Shown here: piece after piece, positions 49,087-57,794 of the stretch
How the letters are laid out: each line of letters begins with the position of its first letter
Position numbering within the stretch: the first letter of the stretch is position 1
DNA from: Roseococcus sp.
GTDB taxonomy: Bacteria > Pseudomonadota > Alphaproteobacteria > Acetobacterales > Acetobacteraceae
Direction of reading: 5' to 3'
NCBI GenBank assembly: GCA_026414745.1
Contig: JAOAIK010000061.1
Coordinates: forward strand, 1-64,000
DNA: 64,000 nucleotides
Notes under the pieces: model-generated
Told to the model about the DNA's origin: nothing
Seen by the model: only the letters and a program-made list of their open reading frames with translations
Database searches by the model: none
Position numbers and translations under genes: made by a program

Positions 49087-50184
49087 ATGTGGCGTTTCCT
49101 GGCCGCGGTTCTTCTCCTGGCGTTTCCCGCGCGCGCCGATCTCGTCTATGTGCTGAACTCCGGCGACGCCTCCATTTCCGTGATGGACGCGCACACGCGG
49201 ACGGAACTCCGCCGCATCCCGGTGCTGCGGGAGGTGCATCACCTTGTCGTCACCCCCGACGGGCGGGAGCTGGTGGTGGGGGATTCCGGCGGCAATGAGC
49301 TGATCTTCCTCGACCCCGCCTCGGGCGAGGTGCTGCGCCGGCTGCGCCTGTCCAACCCCTATCACCTCGAATACAGCCCGAACGGCCGGTACTTCGTCGT
49401 GGCGAGCCTGCGGCGCGACCAGATCGACATCTACGACGCCGAGACGAAGACGCTGCTGCAGCGCTTCCGCCAGCCGGAGAAGCCGAGCCACATCGCCTTC
49501 AGCCCGGACAGCCGCTGGGTCTTTGTGACGCTGCAGGGCACGGGGCAGGTGGCGGCTGTGGACATGACCACGCGCCAGACCGCCTGGCTGCAGGATGTGG
49601 GGCCGGAGCCCGCGGGCATCATCTGGCACCGCGGCCGGCTGCTGATCGGGCTGATGGGCCGCGACGAGTTCGTCAGCCTCGACCCCGCGACGCGCGAGGT
49701 GCGCAGCGCCTTCCGCGTCGGCCGCGGCGCGCACAACGTCTTCGCCTCGCCCGACGGACGGCGCCTCTACGCCACCTCGCGCGTGGAAAGCCGCATCGCG
49801 GAACTCGACGCCGAGACGCTGGAGGTGACGCGCCTCTTCGAGATCCCCGGCGGGCCGGACTGCATCGCCTTCGACAGCGAGGGCCGGCTCTACGCCACGC
49901 TGCGCTGGATCGGGCGGGTGCTGGTGCTCGACCCGCGCACCGGCGAACAGGCGCAGATGCGCGTGGGCCGCAGCCCGCACGGCATCTTCGTGATGCCGCG
50001 CCGACCGGGGCTGGGGGCGGATTTCGCCTTCGCCGCGCCGGGCGCGCGCTCGGGCCCGCGCCCGCTGCCGCACCCGGTCACGGCCGGCGGCAGCGTGGTG
50101 CGCGCCCCGTTGGCCGAGAGCGCGCCGCGTGCCCCTGCCGCGCGTCTTCCCGCCCAGCCGGTCGCCGCGCCCGCCCCGCGATGA
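49087..50184 (+). CDS. YVTN/lactonase-like beta-propeller protein, exported
   Basis: A 365-aa protein with a signal peptide (MWRFLAAVLLLAFPARAD) and six to seven propeller repeats, e.g. DLVYVLNSGDASISVMDA, VVTPDGRELVVGD, SPNGRYFVVASLRRDQIDIYDA, SPDSRWVFVTLQGTGQVAAVDM and SPDGRRLYATSRVESRIAELD. The family appears in surface proteins, lactonases and quinoprotein accessory factors. The C-terminal 50 residues (APAARLPAQPVAAPAPR) are a Pro/Ala linker. It overlaps the polysaccharide deacetylase start by 4 nt, so the products are made together, presumably in the periplasm. Confidence 0.88.
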   Translation: MWRFLAAVLLLAFPARADLVYVLNSGDASISVMDAHTRTELRRIPVLREVHHLVVTPDGRELVVGDSGGNELIFLDPASGEVLRRLRLSNPYHLEYSPNGRYFVVASLRRDQIDIYDAETKTLLQRFRQPEKPSHIAFSPDSRWVFVTLQGTGQVAAVDMTTRQTAWLQDVGPEPAGIIWHRGRLLIGLMGRDEFVSLDPATREVRSAFRVGRGAHNVFASPDGRRLYATSRVESRIAELDAETLEVTRLFEIPGGPDCIAFDSEGRLYATLRWIGRVLVLDPRTGEQAQMRVGRSPHGIFVMPRRPGLGADFAFAAPGARSGPRPLPHPVTAGGSVVRAPLAESAPRAPAARLPAQPVAAPAPR

Positions 50185-50930
50185 GGCTCCCGCGCCGCGC
50201 GCTGCTGGGCGCCGCTCTCGCCCTGCCAGGCCTCGCCGCGGCGCAGGGGCGCGCGGGCACGCTCTACCTGACCATCGACACGGGCTGGTCGCGCGAGGCG
50301 GAGGAGATCGCCGCCACCATGCGCCGCCTCAGCGTGCGCGCCACCCTCTTCCTCGCCAATGAGCCGACCTTCCGCGGCGACCGGCAGCTCGAGGAATCCT
50401 GGGCCCCCTTCTGGCGCGCCCGGGCGGCGGAGGGGCATGTCTTCGCCTCGCACACCTGGCGGCACTGGTATTTCCAGGGCGATGCCGGGCCGGGCCGCAC
50501 GCGCTACGTCTCCCGCCGCAACGAGGGGGCGGAGCTGCTCGACCAGGCCGGCCTCTGCGCGGAGCTCTCCCGCCCCATCGAGGCGCTGCGCCGCATGGTC
50601 CCCGAGGCGGTGGTGCTGCCGCTCTGGCGCGCGCCGGGCGGCCTCCTCACCCCCGAGGCGCGGCGCATGGCTGCGGCCTGCGGCCTGACCCACCAGGGCT
50701 GGTCGGCCAATGGTTTCCTCGGCGACGAGCTGCCCTCCGACACCCACCCCAATGCCGTGCTGCTGCGCCGCGCCCTGGCCGGCATCCGCGACGGCGAGGT
50801 GCTGATGATGCACTGGGGCGTGCGCTCGCGCCGCGAGCCCTTCGCCGGCGTCTTCGCCCCGCTGCTCGAGGGGCTGCTCGCGCGCGGCTTCCGCTTCGAG
50901 ACCCTTCCCCCCGAAGGACGGCGCACGTGA
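50181..50930 (+). CDS. Polysaccharide deacetylase with variant NodB motif
   Basis: A 249-aa exported protein (RR-containing signal MRLPRRALLGAALALPGLAAAQ). NodB-fold motifs: motif 1 reads TIDTGW at 31-36, keeping the catalytic Asp33 but replacing the second Asp, a metal ligand, by Thr; motif 2 is SHTWRH (His91, His95); later WRAPGG and LMMHWG supply the Arg and the second His. PdaA/PdaB-like deacetylases also vary at motif 1. The substrate could be an N-acetylated glycan. It is coupled to both flanking genes (ATGA and GTGA overlaps). Confidence 0.85.
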   Translation: MRLPRRALLGAALALPGLAAAQGRAGTLYLTIDTGWSREAEEIAATMRRLSVRATLFLANEPTFRGDRQLEESWAPFWRARAAEGHVFASHTWRHWYFQGDAGPGRTRYVSRRNEGAELLDQAGLCAELSRPIEALRRMVPEAVVLPLWRAPGGLLTPEARRMAAACGLTHQGWSANGFLGDELPSDTHPNAVLLRRALAGIRDGEVLMMHWGVRSRREPFAGVFAPLLEGLLARGFRFETLPPEGRRT

Positions 50931-51877
50931 TCGAGACCCTCGCCGACGCCTACACCCTGTTCACCGGCTGGCTCTTCGAGGCCTGGCTGCAGCCCGCCCT
51001 CTACGCGCTCGGCCTGATGGACTGGGCGGACGAGGCCTTCGAGTGGATGGACTTCCTCGTCTTCGGCGCGATCCAGATCCTCGTGGTCATCGCCGTCTGC
51101 CTGCCGCTGGAGCGCTGGCGGCCGGTGGAGCGCTGGCCGAGCCGCCGCCTGGTCTGGACCGATGTGACCTACACGCTGCTCGTGCGGCTCGGCATCCTGC
51201 CCATGCTCGGCTTCGTGCTGTTCTTCGCCGCCTCGGCGCGCATCGAGGGCTGGATCGCCGATTCGGGCTTCGTGCCGCCGACGCTCGAGACCTTGCTGCC
51301 CTTCCTGCGCGAGGCGCCGCTGCTCGCCCTGCTCGCCTACATCGTGGTGCTCGATTTCGCGGAATACTGGCGCCACCGCTTCCAGCACATGTTCGGCTGG
51401 TGGTGGGCGCTGCACTCGCTGCACCACGCCCAGACGCAGATGACCTTCTGGACCGACGACCGGAACCATGTGCTGGATGACGTGATCGCCGCCGCCTGGT
51501 TCGGCGTGATCGCGGTGCTGATCGGCGTGCCACCCGGGCAGTTCCCGCTCATCCTGATGGTGCTGCGCCTCGCCGAGAGCCTTTCGCACGCCAATGTCCG
51601 GCTGGATTTCGGGCCGATCGGCGAGCGGCTCATCGTCTCGCCCCGCTTCCACCGCCTGCACCACGGGCTGCTGAGCGCGGGCAGCACGGGCAAGAACTAC
51701 GGCGTGCTGCTGCCGGTCTGGGACTGGATCTTCGGCACCGCCGATTTCCGCCGCGACCACTACCCTCGCACCGGCGACCCCACCGCCCCGCGCGCCTATG
51801 TCGAGGGCGGCTGGCTGCGGCAGCAGGCGGCGGGGCTGCGCGAGCTCTGGCGCGCGCTCAGAGGCCGGCGAGCCTGA
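50927..51877 (+). CDS. Sterol desaturase/fatty acid hydroxylase family membrane protein
   Basis: A 316-aa integral membrane di-iron enzyme with about five hydrophobic segments. The His clusters are all visible: HRFQH, HSLHHAQTQ, and HRLHHG. DFAEYWRHRFQHMFGWWWALHSLHH fits the family, which hydroxylates or desaturates lipids such as fatty acids, sterols or hopanoids. The start is GTG at 50927, overlapping the deacetylase stop by 4 nt. Its operon with a propeller and a glycan deacetylase suggests a cell-envelope lipid or glycolipid job (inference). Confidence 0.93.
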   Translation: MIETLADAYTLFTGWLFEAWLQPALYALGLMDWADEAFEWMDFLVFGAIQILVVIAVCLPLERWRPVERWPSRRLVWTDVTYTLLVRLGILPMLGFVLFFAASARIEGWIADSGFVPPTLETLLPFLREAPLLALLAYIVVLDFAEYWRHRFQHMFGWWWALHSLHHAQTQMTFWTDDRNHVLDDVIAAAWFGVIAVLIGVPPGQFPLILMVLRLAESLSHANVRLDFGPIGERLIVSPRFHRLHHGLLSAGSTGKNYGVLLPVWDWIFGTADFRRDHYPRTGDPTAPRAYVEGGWLRQQAAGLRELWRALRGRRA

Positions 51878-53183
51878 GCAGCAGCCCCGCGCCGGCCGCG
51901 ACCCCGAGCGTCGCCGTCACGCCGAGGCGCAGCCGGAAGAGGCAGAGCGCGGCGAGCAGCGCGAGCGCCAGCGCCGGCGGGTTGAGCGAGAGCGGATCGG
52001 GCCAGGAGAGGGCGAGCGGCCCCTCGATCATCCGCGCGAACAGCACGCGCAGGGCGAACCACAGCGCGAGGCTCGCGACCACGCCCACCACCGCCGCCGT
52101 CACCCCGGCCAGCGCGCCGCGCAGGCGGCGCTGGTCGTGCAGCGCCTCGACATGCGGCGCGCCGAGGAAGATCCAGGCGAAGCAGGGCAGGAAGGTGACC
52201 CAGAGCGTCAGCGCCGCTCCGGCCAGCCCGCCCCAGGCGCCCTCGGCCTTCCAGCCCGCGAGGAAGCCCACGAACTGCAGCACGAGGATGAGCGGCCCGG
52301 GCGTGGTCTCCGCCAGCCCGAGCCCCACCAGCATCTCGGCCGCCGTGAGCCAGCCATAGCCCTGCACCGCCTCCTGCGCGACCCAGGCGAGCACCGCATA
52401 GGCGCCGCCGAAGGTGACGACGGCCATGAGCGAGAAGAACCAGCCGATGTCGGCGAAGACCCCGCCGACCGGCAGCAGCAGCGCCACCGGCCAGAGCCAG
52501 AGCGCGAGGCACAGCAGCCCGGCGCGGCGGGCGCGCAGCGCCATGGCGGCGATACGCCCGGGCTCGTGCGCCAGCACGGCATCGAGCGCGGCCGCCCGCA
52601 CCCGCTCGGCGCCGCCATGCCCGCCGCCGGCGAAGCCGCCCGGCGCCAGCGCGCCGATCGCCGCCGCCCCCAGCACCACCAGCGGGAAGGGCAGCCCCAG
52701 CACGAAGAGCGCGGCGAAGGCGAGCCCCGCCACCGCCCAGGGCAGCCGCCCGGCGAGCGCGCGCCGCGCCACCCGGAGCAGCGCCTCCACCACCAGCACC
52801 AGCACCGCCGCGGTCAGCCCGAAGAACAGCCCCTCCACCAGCCGCACCTGCCCGAGCAGCGCGTAGAGCAGCGAGAGACCGAGCATCACCGCCGCGCCGG
52901 GGGCGATGAAGAGCAGCCCCGCGGCCAGCCCGCCGCGCACGCCATGCATCAGCCAGCCGAGATAGGTGGCGAGCTGCATCGCCTCAGGCCCCGGCAGCAG
53001 CATGCAGAAGTTGAGCGCGTGGAGAAAACGCCGGTCGCTCACCCAGCGCCGCTCCTCCACCAGGAGGCGGTGCATGAGGGCGATCTGCGCCGCGGGCCCG
53101 CCGAAGGAGAGCAGGCCGATGCGCGCCCAGAGGCCGAGCGCGTCGCGGAAGGAGGGCAGAGCGGGGGCGGCGTCGTCCGGCAT
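51858..53183 (-). CDS. chrA: Chromate efflux transporter ChrA, two-domain form
   Basis: A 441-aa CHR-family transporter with two homologous halves. The first has GLLSFGGPAAQIALMHRLLVEERRWVSDRRFLHALNFCMLLPGPEAMQLATYLG; the second has MAVVTFGGAYAVLAWVAQEAVQ and GLAETTPGPLILVLQFVGF. The duplicated FGGPxxxx/GGxY and PGP motifs define long-chain ChrA. It exports chromate (and perhaps sulfate analogues) from the cytoplasm. Its last 20 nt overlap the convergent desaturase gene. The OxyR-like relic upstream is divergent to it. Confidence 0.94.
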   Translation of the reverse strand: MPDDAAPALPSFRDALGLWARIGLLSFGGPAAQIALMHRLLVEERRWVSDRRFLHALNFCMLLPGPEAMQLATYLGWLMHGVRGGLAAGLLFIAPGAAVMLGLSLLYALLGQVRLVEGLFFGLTAAVLVLVVEALLRVARRALAGRLPWAVAGLAFAALFVLGLPFPLVVLGAAAIGALAPGGFAGGGHGGAERVRAAALDAVLAHEPGRIAAMALRARRAGLLCLALWLWPVALLLPVGGVFADIGWFFSLMAVVTFGGAYAVLAWVAQEAVQGYGWLTAAEMLVGLGLAETTPGPLILVLQFVGFLAGWKAEGAWGGLAGAALTLWVTFLPCFAWIFLGAPHVEALHDQRRLRGALAGVTAAVVGVVASLALWFALRVLFARMIEGPLALSWPDPLSLNPPALALALLAALCLFRLRLGVTATLGVAAGAGLLLRLAGL

Positions 53184-53272
53184 CGCGTGCGGTCTGGCAC
53201 ATTGCTGCGCCGGCTGCGAGGGCGTGCGGGCCGGGGGCACCTCTCGCGCAACCGCACGGGAGGGAGTCCCTC

Positions 53273-53678
53273 GTGAACCTCGCCGCCCTCGGCCTGCGCC
53301 ATCTCGGGCATGGCGTTGCGGCCGCGCCGGCGGCGCCTGCGGGGTCAGCAGCCCATCCTCACGGGCCAGCGGCGCCTGCGCGGCCAAGCGCCCGAGCTGC
53401 AGGCGGCGCGCCTCGAGACGCTGCGGCAGATGATCGCGGCCGGCACGGGGGTGTCGCTGCTGCCGCAGCGCGCCATCCAGGTGGGCGCGCTGCTCGACGA
53501 CATGGTGGCCTGTCGGCGCATCCAGGCCGGGCGCTTCTTCCGCGAGGTGGCGCTGTTCCACCGCCCCTCCTTCGGGCGCATCCGCGACATCCGGTTGCTG
53601 CGCGCCGCGATGGGCGAGATCCTGGGCGAGCAGAGCGCGGTGCAGGCGCTCAGGCCGGGCTCGAAGATCCGGGACTGA
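53273..53678 (+). pseudogene. Internally deleted LysR-type regulator (OxyR-like) relic
   Basis: The C-terminal part, in the frame from about 53380 on, reads ARLETLRQMIAAGTGVSLLP followed by VACRRIQ, then REVALFHRPSFGRIRDI. This is the end of an OxyR-like LysR effector domain. A GTG at 53273 with GGGAGG upstream starts MNLAALGLRHLGHG, reminiscent of the LysR N-terminus, but in another frame. The helix-turn-helix and most of the effector domain (about 200 residues) are missing. So the gene has lost its middle and cannot bind DNA. It sits divergent to chrA; its end overlaps the next gene by 29 nt. Confidence 0.6.
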
Positions 53679-55392
53679 GGCGCGGGCCGCGCCACAGCCG
53701 CCACAGCGCGAGCGGCGCGCACAGCGCGAAGACCGCAAGCGGCGGCTGGGCGGGCCAGAGATAGAGGGTGTTGATCCCCGGCATCGCCGCCACATCGAGC
53801 CAGGCGAGCAGGAAGGCCCGGCTGAGCACGGCGAGGCCGGCCAGGAGCGCCACCGCCAGCAGCGGCTCGGCCCGCCGCCGCCGCCAGGCCAACAGCAGAG
53901 CGAGCACGAGCGAGGGCAGGGCGAGGGCCAGCAGCGCCATGACCAGCACGCGATAGGCCTCGATGGCCGCCGCCAGCGGCCGGCGCAGCGCCTGGTAGGC
54001 GAGGATGTCGAGGCTCGGCGGCGGCGGGGTCTCGGCGCGGCGGAAGCCGACCATCTCCAGCATCGGCAGCGGCTGGAACAGGGTGCTGTGCACCGCCGAG
54101 AGGAAGCGGCCCGTCGGGCTGCTGGCCCCGCAGTTCTCGGTGTAGCAGGAGAGCGCCTCGCGGGGCGGCGCGACGCCGGGCAGCAGGGCGAGGAGGCGCA
54201 GGCCCTCCCACATCCGGTCCAGCTTGGCGGGCAGCGCGCGCCAGTCGAAGGGGGGCGCCATGCCGTGGCGCGCCGGGGCGCAGGGGATGCGCCCCGCCTC
54301 GCAGGCGGCGTTCACCTCGGCCGCGAGGCGCCCGTAGAAGGCGCGCGCGGTGCGCGCGTCGCGGTGCATGCCCGCGGCCGCCGCGGCCTCGCGCAGCGCC
54401 CACATGAACCAGGCGGCGCGGCTGGCGCCGTCGCAGGGGCTGACCTGATACACCTCGCAGCCATGCGCGATGAAGCCGGTGTGCAGCGGCGAGGCGAGGG
54501 GGGCCGCGAGCTCGGCCGCCGCCGGGCTGGCCGCGAAGGCGAGGGCGAGCGTCTCGGGCGTGGCCACCACATGGCGGCCCACCGGGCCGGGCGGGGTGAT
54601 GCGCGTCAGCGCCGCATAGGCCGAGACGAACTCGCGCTGCTTGAACTCCACGATGTCGGCCACGCCGTAGCGCAGCCAGTTGGCGGCCTTGAACAGCCCC
54701 ACGCCCGCCGAGGCCACCAGCAGGGCGAGGCCCGCGCTGGCCAGGGTGCGCCGCCAGCGCAGGGCGCGCCCCGCATCGCGCGCATCATGGGCGAGCGCGA
54801 GCAGCAGCGCGGCCAGCAGGGCGGGCAGCAGCCATGGCCCCTCCTCGCGCGTCAGCCAGAAGCCGGCCAGCGACGCGCCCAGCCCGGAGGCGGCGAGCAG
54901 CGCGGGCCGCAAGGGGCCATGCCGCAGCCGGACCGCCCAGACGGCGAGGCCGAGCACGAGCAGCGTCAGCGGCGTGTAGAGCCCCTCGCGGATCACCCGC
55001 ATCTGGTCGCTGGCGAAGCCGAGCGGATTGGCCAGCACGAGCAGGAAGAGCAGCAGCGCGGCCACATCGCCGCCCAGCCAGGGCCGCAGCGCGCGCGCCA
55101 GCACCAGCGCCGCCGCCGCATGGACCAGCGCCTGGGCGGCCAGGATGGGCAGCCCCAGGAAGGCCGCCACCGCGACGAAGAGCGGGTAGAAGGGCCCCTT
55201 GGCCAGCGTCATCTGCGTGTAGGGGCCCAGCCACTGCCCGTTGAGCATTTCCATGCCCAGCCGTATGAAGAGCGCATCGTCATGCCCCGCGGGCGGCACG
55301 GCCGTCAGCGGCATGCGCGCGGCGAGCCAGACGTGGATCGCCGCGAGCCCGAGCGAGAGCGGCCACCACCATCCGCGCGCGGAATCCGTCAT
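53650..55392 (-). CDS. Polytopic membrane protein, GT-C glycosyltransferase-like
   Basis: A 580-aa protein with about ten hydrophobic helices. The first extracytoplasmic loop has PAGHDDALFIRLGMEMLNGQW (Asp38, Asp39), like the catalytic acidic pair of GT-C enzymes such as ArnT and Dol-P-Man transferases. PYTQMTLAKGPFYPLFVA follows, as in these families. A soluble loop lies at about 260-430. A lipid-linked sugar transferase is the best guess; the acceptor is unknown. It has no co-oriented partner and is divergent from the acyl-CoA dehydrogenase. Confidence 0.8.
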   Translation of the reverse strand: MTDSARGWWWPLSLGLAAIHVWLAARMPLTAVPPAGHDDALFIRLGMEMLNGQWLGPYTQMTLAKGPFYPLFVAVAAFLGLPILAAQALVHAAAALVLARALRPWLGGDVAALLLFLLVLANPLGFASDQMRVIREGLYTPLTLLVLGLAVWAVRLRHGPLRPALLAASGLGASLAGFWLTREEGPWLLPALLAALLLALAHDARDAGRALRWRRTLASAGLALLVASAGVGLFKAANWLRYGVADIVEFKQREFVSAYAALTRITPPGPVGRHVVATPETLALAFAASPAAAELAAPLASPLHTGFIAHGCEVYQVSPCDGASRAAWFMWALREAAAAAGMHRDARTARAFYGRLAAEVNAACEAGRIPCAPARHGMAPPFDWRALPAKLDRMWEGLRLLALLPGVAPPREALSCYTENCGASSPTGRFLSAVHSTLFQPLPMLEMVGFRRAETPPPPSLDILAYQALRRPLAAAIEAYRVLVMALLALALPSLVLALLLAWRRRRAEPLLAVALLAGLAVLSRAFLLAWLDVAAMPGINTLYLWPAQPPLAVFALCAPLALWRLWRGPRLSPGSSSPA

Positions 55393-55478
55393 GCCCGGCC
55401 GTCCTTTTCGCCCCTTCCAGTGGCGGGGGTTTAGGCCGCGCCCCGGCCGGCGTAAACGAGGAACGGAGGAGACCGCCC

Positions 55479-56642
55479 ATGGACCAGCCGCTGACCGGGA
55501 CCGACACCCACGCCGAAATCCGCGAGGAGGTGCGCAAGCTCTGCGCCCGCTTCCCGGGCGAGTACTGGCGCGCGCTGGACGCGCGCCGCGGCTATCCCAC
55601 CGAGTTCGTGACGGCGCTGACCGAGGCCGGCTACCTCGGCGCGCTGATCCCGGAGGAATACGGCGGGGCGGGGCTGCCGCTCTCGGCCGCCGCCGCCATC
55701 CTCGAGACCATCCACGCCGAAGGCTGCAACGGCGCCGCTTGCCACGCGCAGATGTACATCATGGGCACGATCCTCAGGCACGGCAGCGCCGAGCAGAAGG
55801 CGCGCTACCTGCCCGGCATCGCGGCGGGCAAGCTGCGCCTGCAGGCCTTCGGGGTGACGGAGCCCACCAGCGGCACCGACACCACCGCCCTGCGCACCTT
55901 CGCCCGCCGGGAGGGCGACCGCTACATCGTCAACGGCCAGAAGATCTGGACCAGCCGCGCCGAGCACTCGGACCTGATGCTGCTGCTCGCGCGCACCACC
56001 CCGCGCGAGCAGGTGGCGAAGAAGACCGAGGGCCTCTCCACCTTCATCGTGGACATGCGCGGCGCGAAGGGGCTCACCATCCGCCCCATCCGGACCATGA
56101 TGAACCACAATTCCTGCGAGGTGTTCTTCGAGGACATGGAGGTGCCGGCGGAGAACCTGATCGGCGAGGAAGGGAAGGGCTTCCGCTACATCCTCGACGG
56201 GATGAACGCGGAGCGGCTGCTCATCGCCGCGGAGTCCATCGGGGACGCCAAGTGGTTCACCGCCAGGTCGGTCGCCTACGCGAAGGAGCGCGTGCTGTTC
56301 GGCAAGCCCATCGGCGCGAACCAGGGCGTGCAGTTCCCCATCGCCCGGGCCTACGCGCAGATGCGCGCGGCCGAGGCGCTGCTGCAGAAGGGGCTCGCCA
56401 AGTTCGAGGCCGGGCTGCCCTGCGGCGAGGAGGCGAACATGGCGAAGATGCTGGCCGCCGATGCGGCCTGGGCGGCGGCGGAGGCCTGCGTGCAGACCCA
56501 TGGCGGCTTCGGCTTCGCCGAGGAATACGATGTGGAGCGCAAGTTCCGCGAGGCGCGGCTCTATCAGGTGGCGCCGATCAGCACCAACCTGATCCTCGCC
56601 TACATCGGCGAGCATGTGCTCGGCATGCCGAGGAGCTATTGA
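55479..56642 (+). CDS. Acyl-CoA dehydrogenase, isovaleryl/long-chain-type catalytic base
   Basis: A 387-aa FAD enzyme. Motifs: GFxALIPEEYGGAG-like LIPEEYGGAGLPLS, GVTEPTSGTDTTALRT, GQKIWTSRAEHSD, and QTHGGFGFAEEYDVERKFREARL. The usual catalytic Glu of the IYEGT block is missing (QVAPISTN here). Glu245 in MNAERLLIAAES sits where isovaleryl- and long-chain dehydrogenases have their base. GGAGGAG precedes the ATG by 7 nt. Two nt separate it from the CoA-transferase gene, so both act on one carboxylic acid or thioester. Confidence 0.92.
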   Translation: MDQPLTGTDTHAEIREEVRKLCARFPGEYWRALDARRGYPTEFVTALTEAGYLGALIPEEYGGAGLPLSAAAAILETIHAEGCNGAACHAQMYIMGTILRHGSAEQKARYLPGIAAGKLRLQAFGVTEPTSGTDTTALRTFARREGDRYIVNGQKIWTSRAEHSDLMLLLARTTPREQVAKKTEGLSTFIVDMRGAKGLTIRPIRTMMNHNSCEVFFEDMEVPAENLIGEEGKGFRYILDGMNAERLLIAAESIGDAKWFTARSVAYAKERVLFGKPIGANQGVQFPIARAYAQMRAAEALLQKGLAKFEAGLPCGEEANMAKMLAADAAWAAAEACVQTHGGFGFAEEYDVERKFREARLYQVAPISTNLILAYIGEHVLGMPRSY

Positions 56643-56644
56643 GC

Positions 56645-57775
56645 ATGACGCCCGGAAAGCCGCTGGAGGGCCTGCTCGTCGTCTCCATGGAGCAGGCGGT
56701 GGCCGCGCCGCTGTGCTCGGCGAAGCTCGCGGATGCGGGCGCGCGCGTCATCAAGATCGAGCGCGCGGAGGGCGACTTCGCGCGCGGCTACGACGCCGCC
56801 TGCAACGGGCTCTCCACCTATTTCGTCTGGCTGAACCGCGGCAAGGAGAGCCTCACCCTTGACCTCAAGGCGCCCGAGGACAAGGCGCTGCTCGCGCGCA
56901 TGCTCGCGCGCGCCGACGTGTTCATCCAGAACCTCGCCCCCGGCGCGATGGCGCGCGCGGGCTTCGGCAGCGCGGCGCTGCGCGAGAGGCACCCGCGGCT
57001 CATCACCGTGGACATCTCGGGCTACGGCGAGGAGGGGCCCTATGCCGGGATGAAGGCCTACGACCTGCTGGTGCAGGCGGAGAGCGGGCTGTGCAGCGTC
57101 ACCGGCCGGCCCGAGGGGCCGGGGCGCGTCGGCGTCTCCGCCTGCGACATCGCCTGCGGCATGAACGCCCACGCCGCGGTGCTGGAGGCGCTGATCGAGC
57201 GCGGCATCACCGGCCGGGGCAAGGGCATCGCCGTCTCCCTCTTCGACGGCATGGCGGAGTGGATGAACGTGCCGCTGCTCTATTTCGAGGGCACCGGCAG
57301 GGCGCCGCCGCGCATCGGCCTCGCGCACCCCTCGGTCTGTCCCTATGGCGCCTTCGCGACGAAGGACGGCGCGCTGATCCTGATCTCCATCCAGAACGAG
57401 CGCGAATGGGCGCTCTTCGCCGCGCATGTTCTCGACGACCCCTCGCTCGCCGAGCGCGAGGGCTGGCGACGCAATGTCGAGCGCGTGGCGAACCGCGACG
57501 AGGTGGACGCGCACATCGCCGCCGTCTTCGCCGCCCGCACGCGCGAGGAGTGCGTGGCGCGGCTCACCGCCGCCAACACGGCCTACGGCTTCGTCAACGG
57601 GGTGGACGGGCTGGCGAGGCACCCCGCGCTGCGGCGGGTGACGGTGGAGACGGAAAAGGGGCCGGTCTCCCTCGCCGCCCCAGCGGCGCGCTTCAGCGAC
57701 GGGCCGCGCGCGCTCGGGCCCGTGCCGCGGCTCGGCGAGCACAACGCGGCGCTGCGCGCGGAGTTCGCCGCCTGA
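56645..57775 (+). CDS. CaiB/BaiF (class III) CoA-transferase
   Basis: A 376-aa family III transferase. LEGLLVVSMEQAVAAPLCSAKLADAGARVIKIER begins it; catalytic Asp140 lies in MKAYDLLVQAESGL; GRVGVSACDIACGMNAHAAVLEAL, GKGIAVSLFDGMAEW and CPYGAFATKDG follow. Members move CoA between acids such as oxalate/formate, mesaconate or itaconate; the specific substrate cannot be told. It is cotranscribed with the acyl-CoA dehydrogenase, and convergent with a Bug receptor gene. Confidence 0.92.
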   Translation: MTPGKPLEGLLVVSMEQAVAAPLCSAKLADAGARVIKIERAEGDFARGYDAACNGLSTYFVWLNRGKESLTLDLKAPEDKALLARMLARADVFIQNLAPGAMARAGFGSAALRERHPRLITVDISGYGEEGPYAGMKAYDLLVQAESGLCSVTGRPEGPGRVGVSACDIACGMNAHAAVLEALIERGITGRGKGIAVSLFDGMAEWMNVPLLYFEGTGRAPPRIGLAHPSVCPYGAFATKDGALILISIQNEREWALFAAHVLDDPSLAEREGWRRNVERVANRDEVDAHIAAVFAARTREECVARLTAANTAYGFVNGVDGLARHPALRRVTVETEKGPVSLAAPAARFSDGPRALGPVPRLGEHNAALRAEFAA

Positions 57776-57794
57776 CCGGGGCGGCGGCCCGCTC

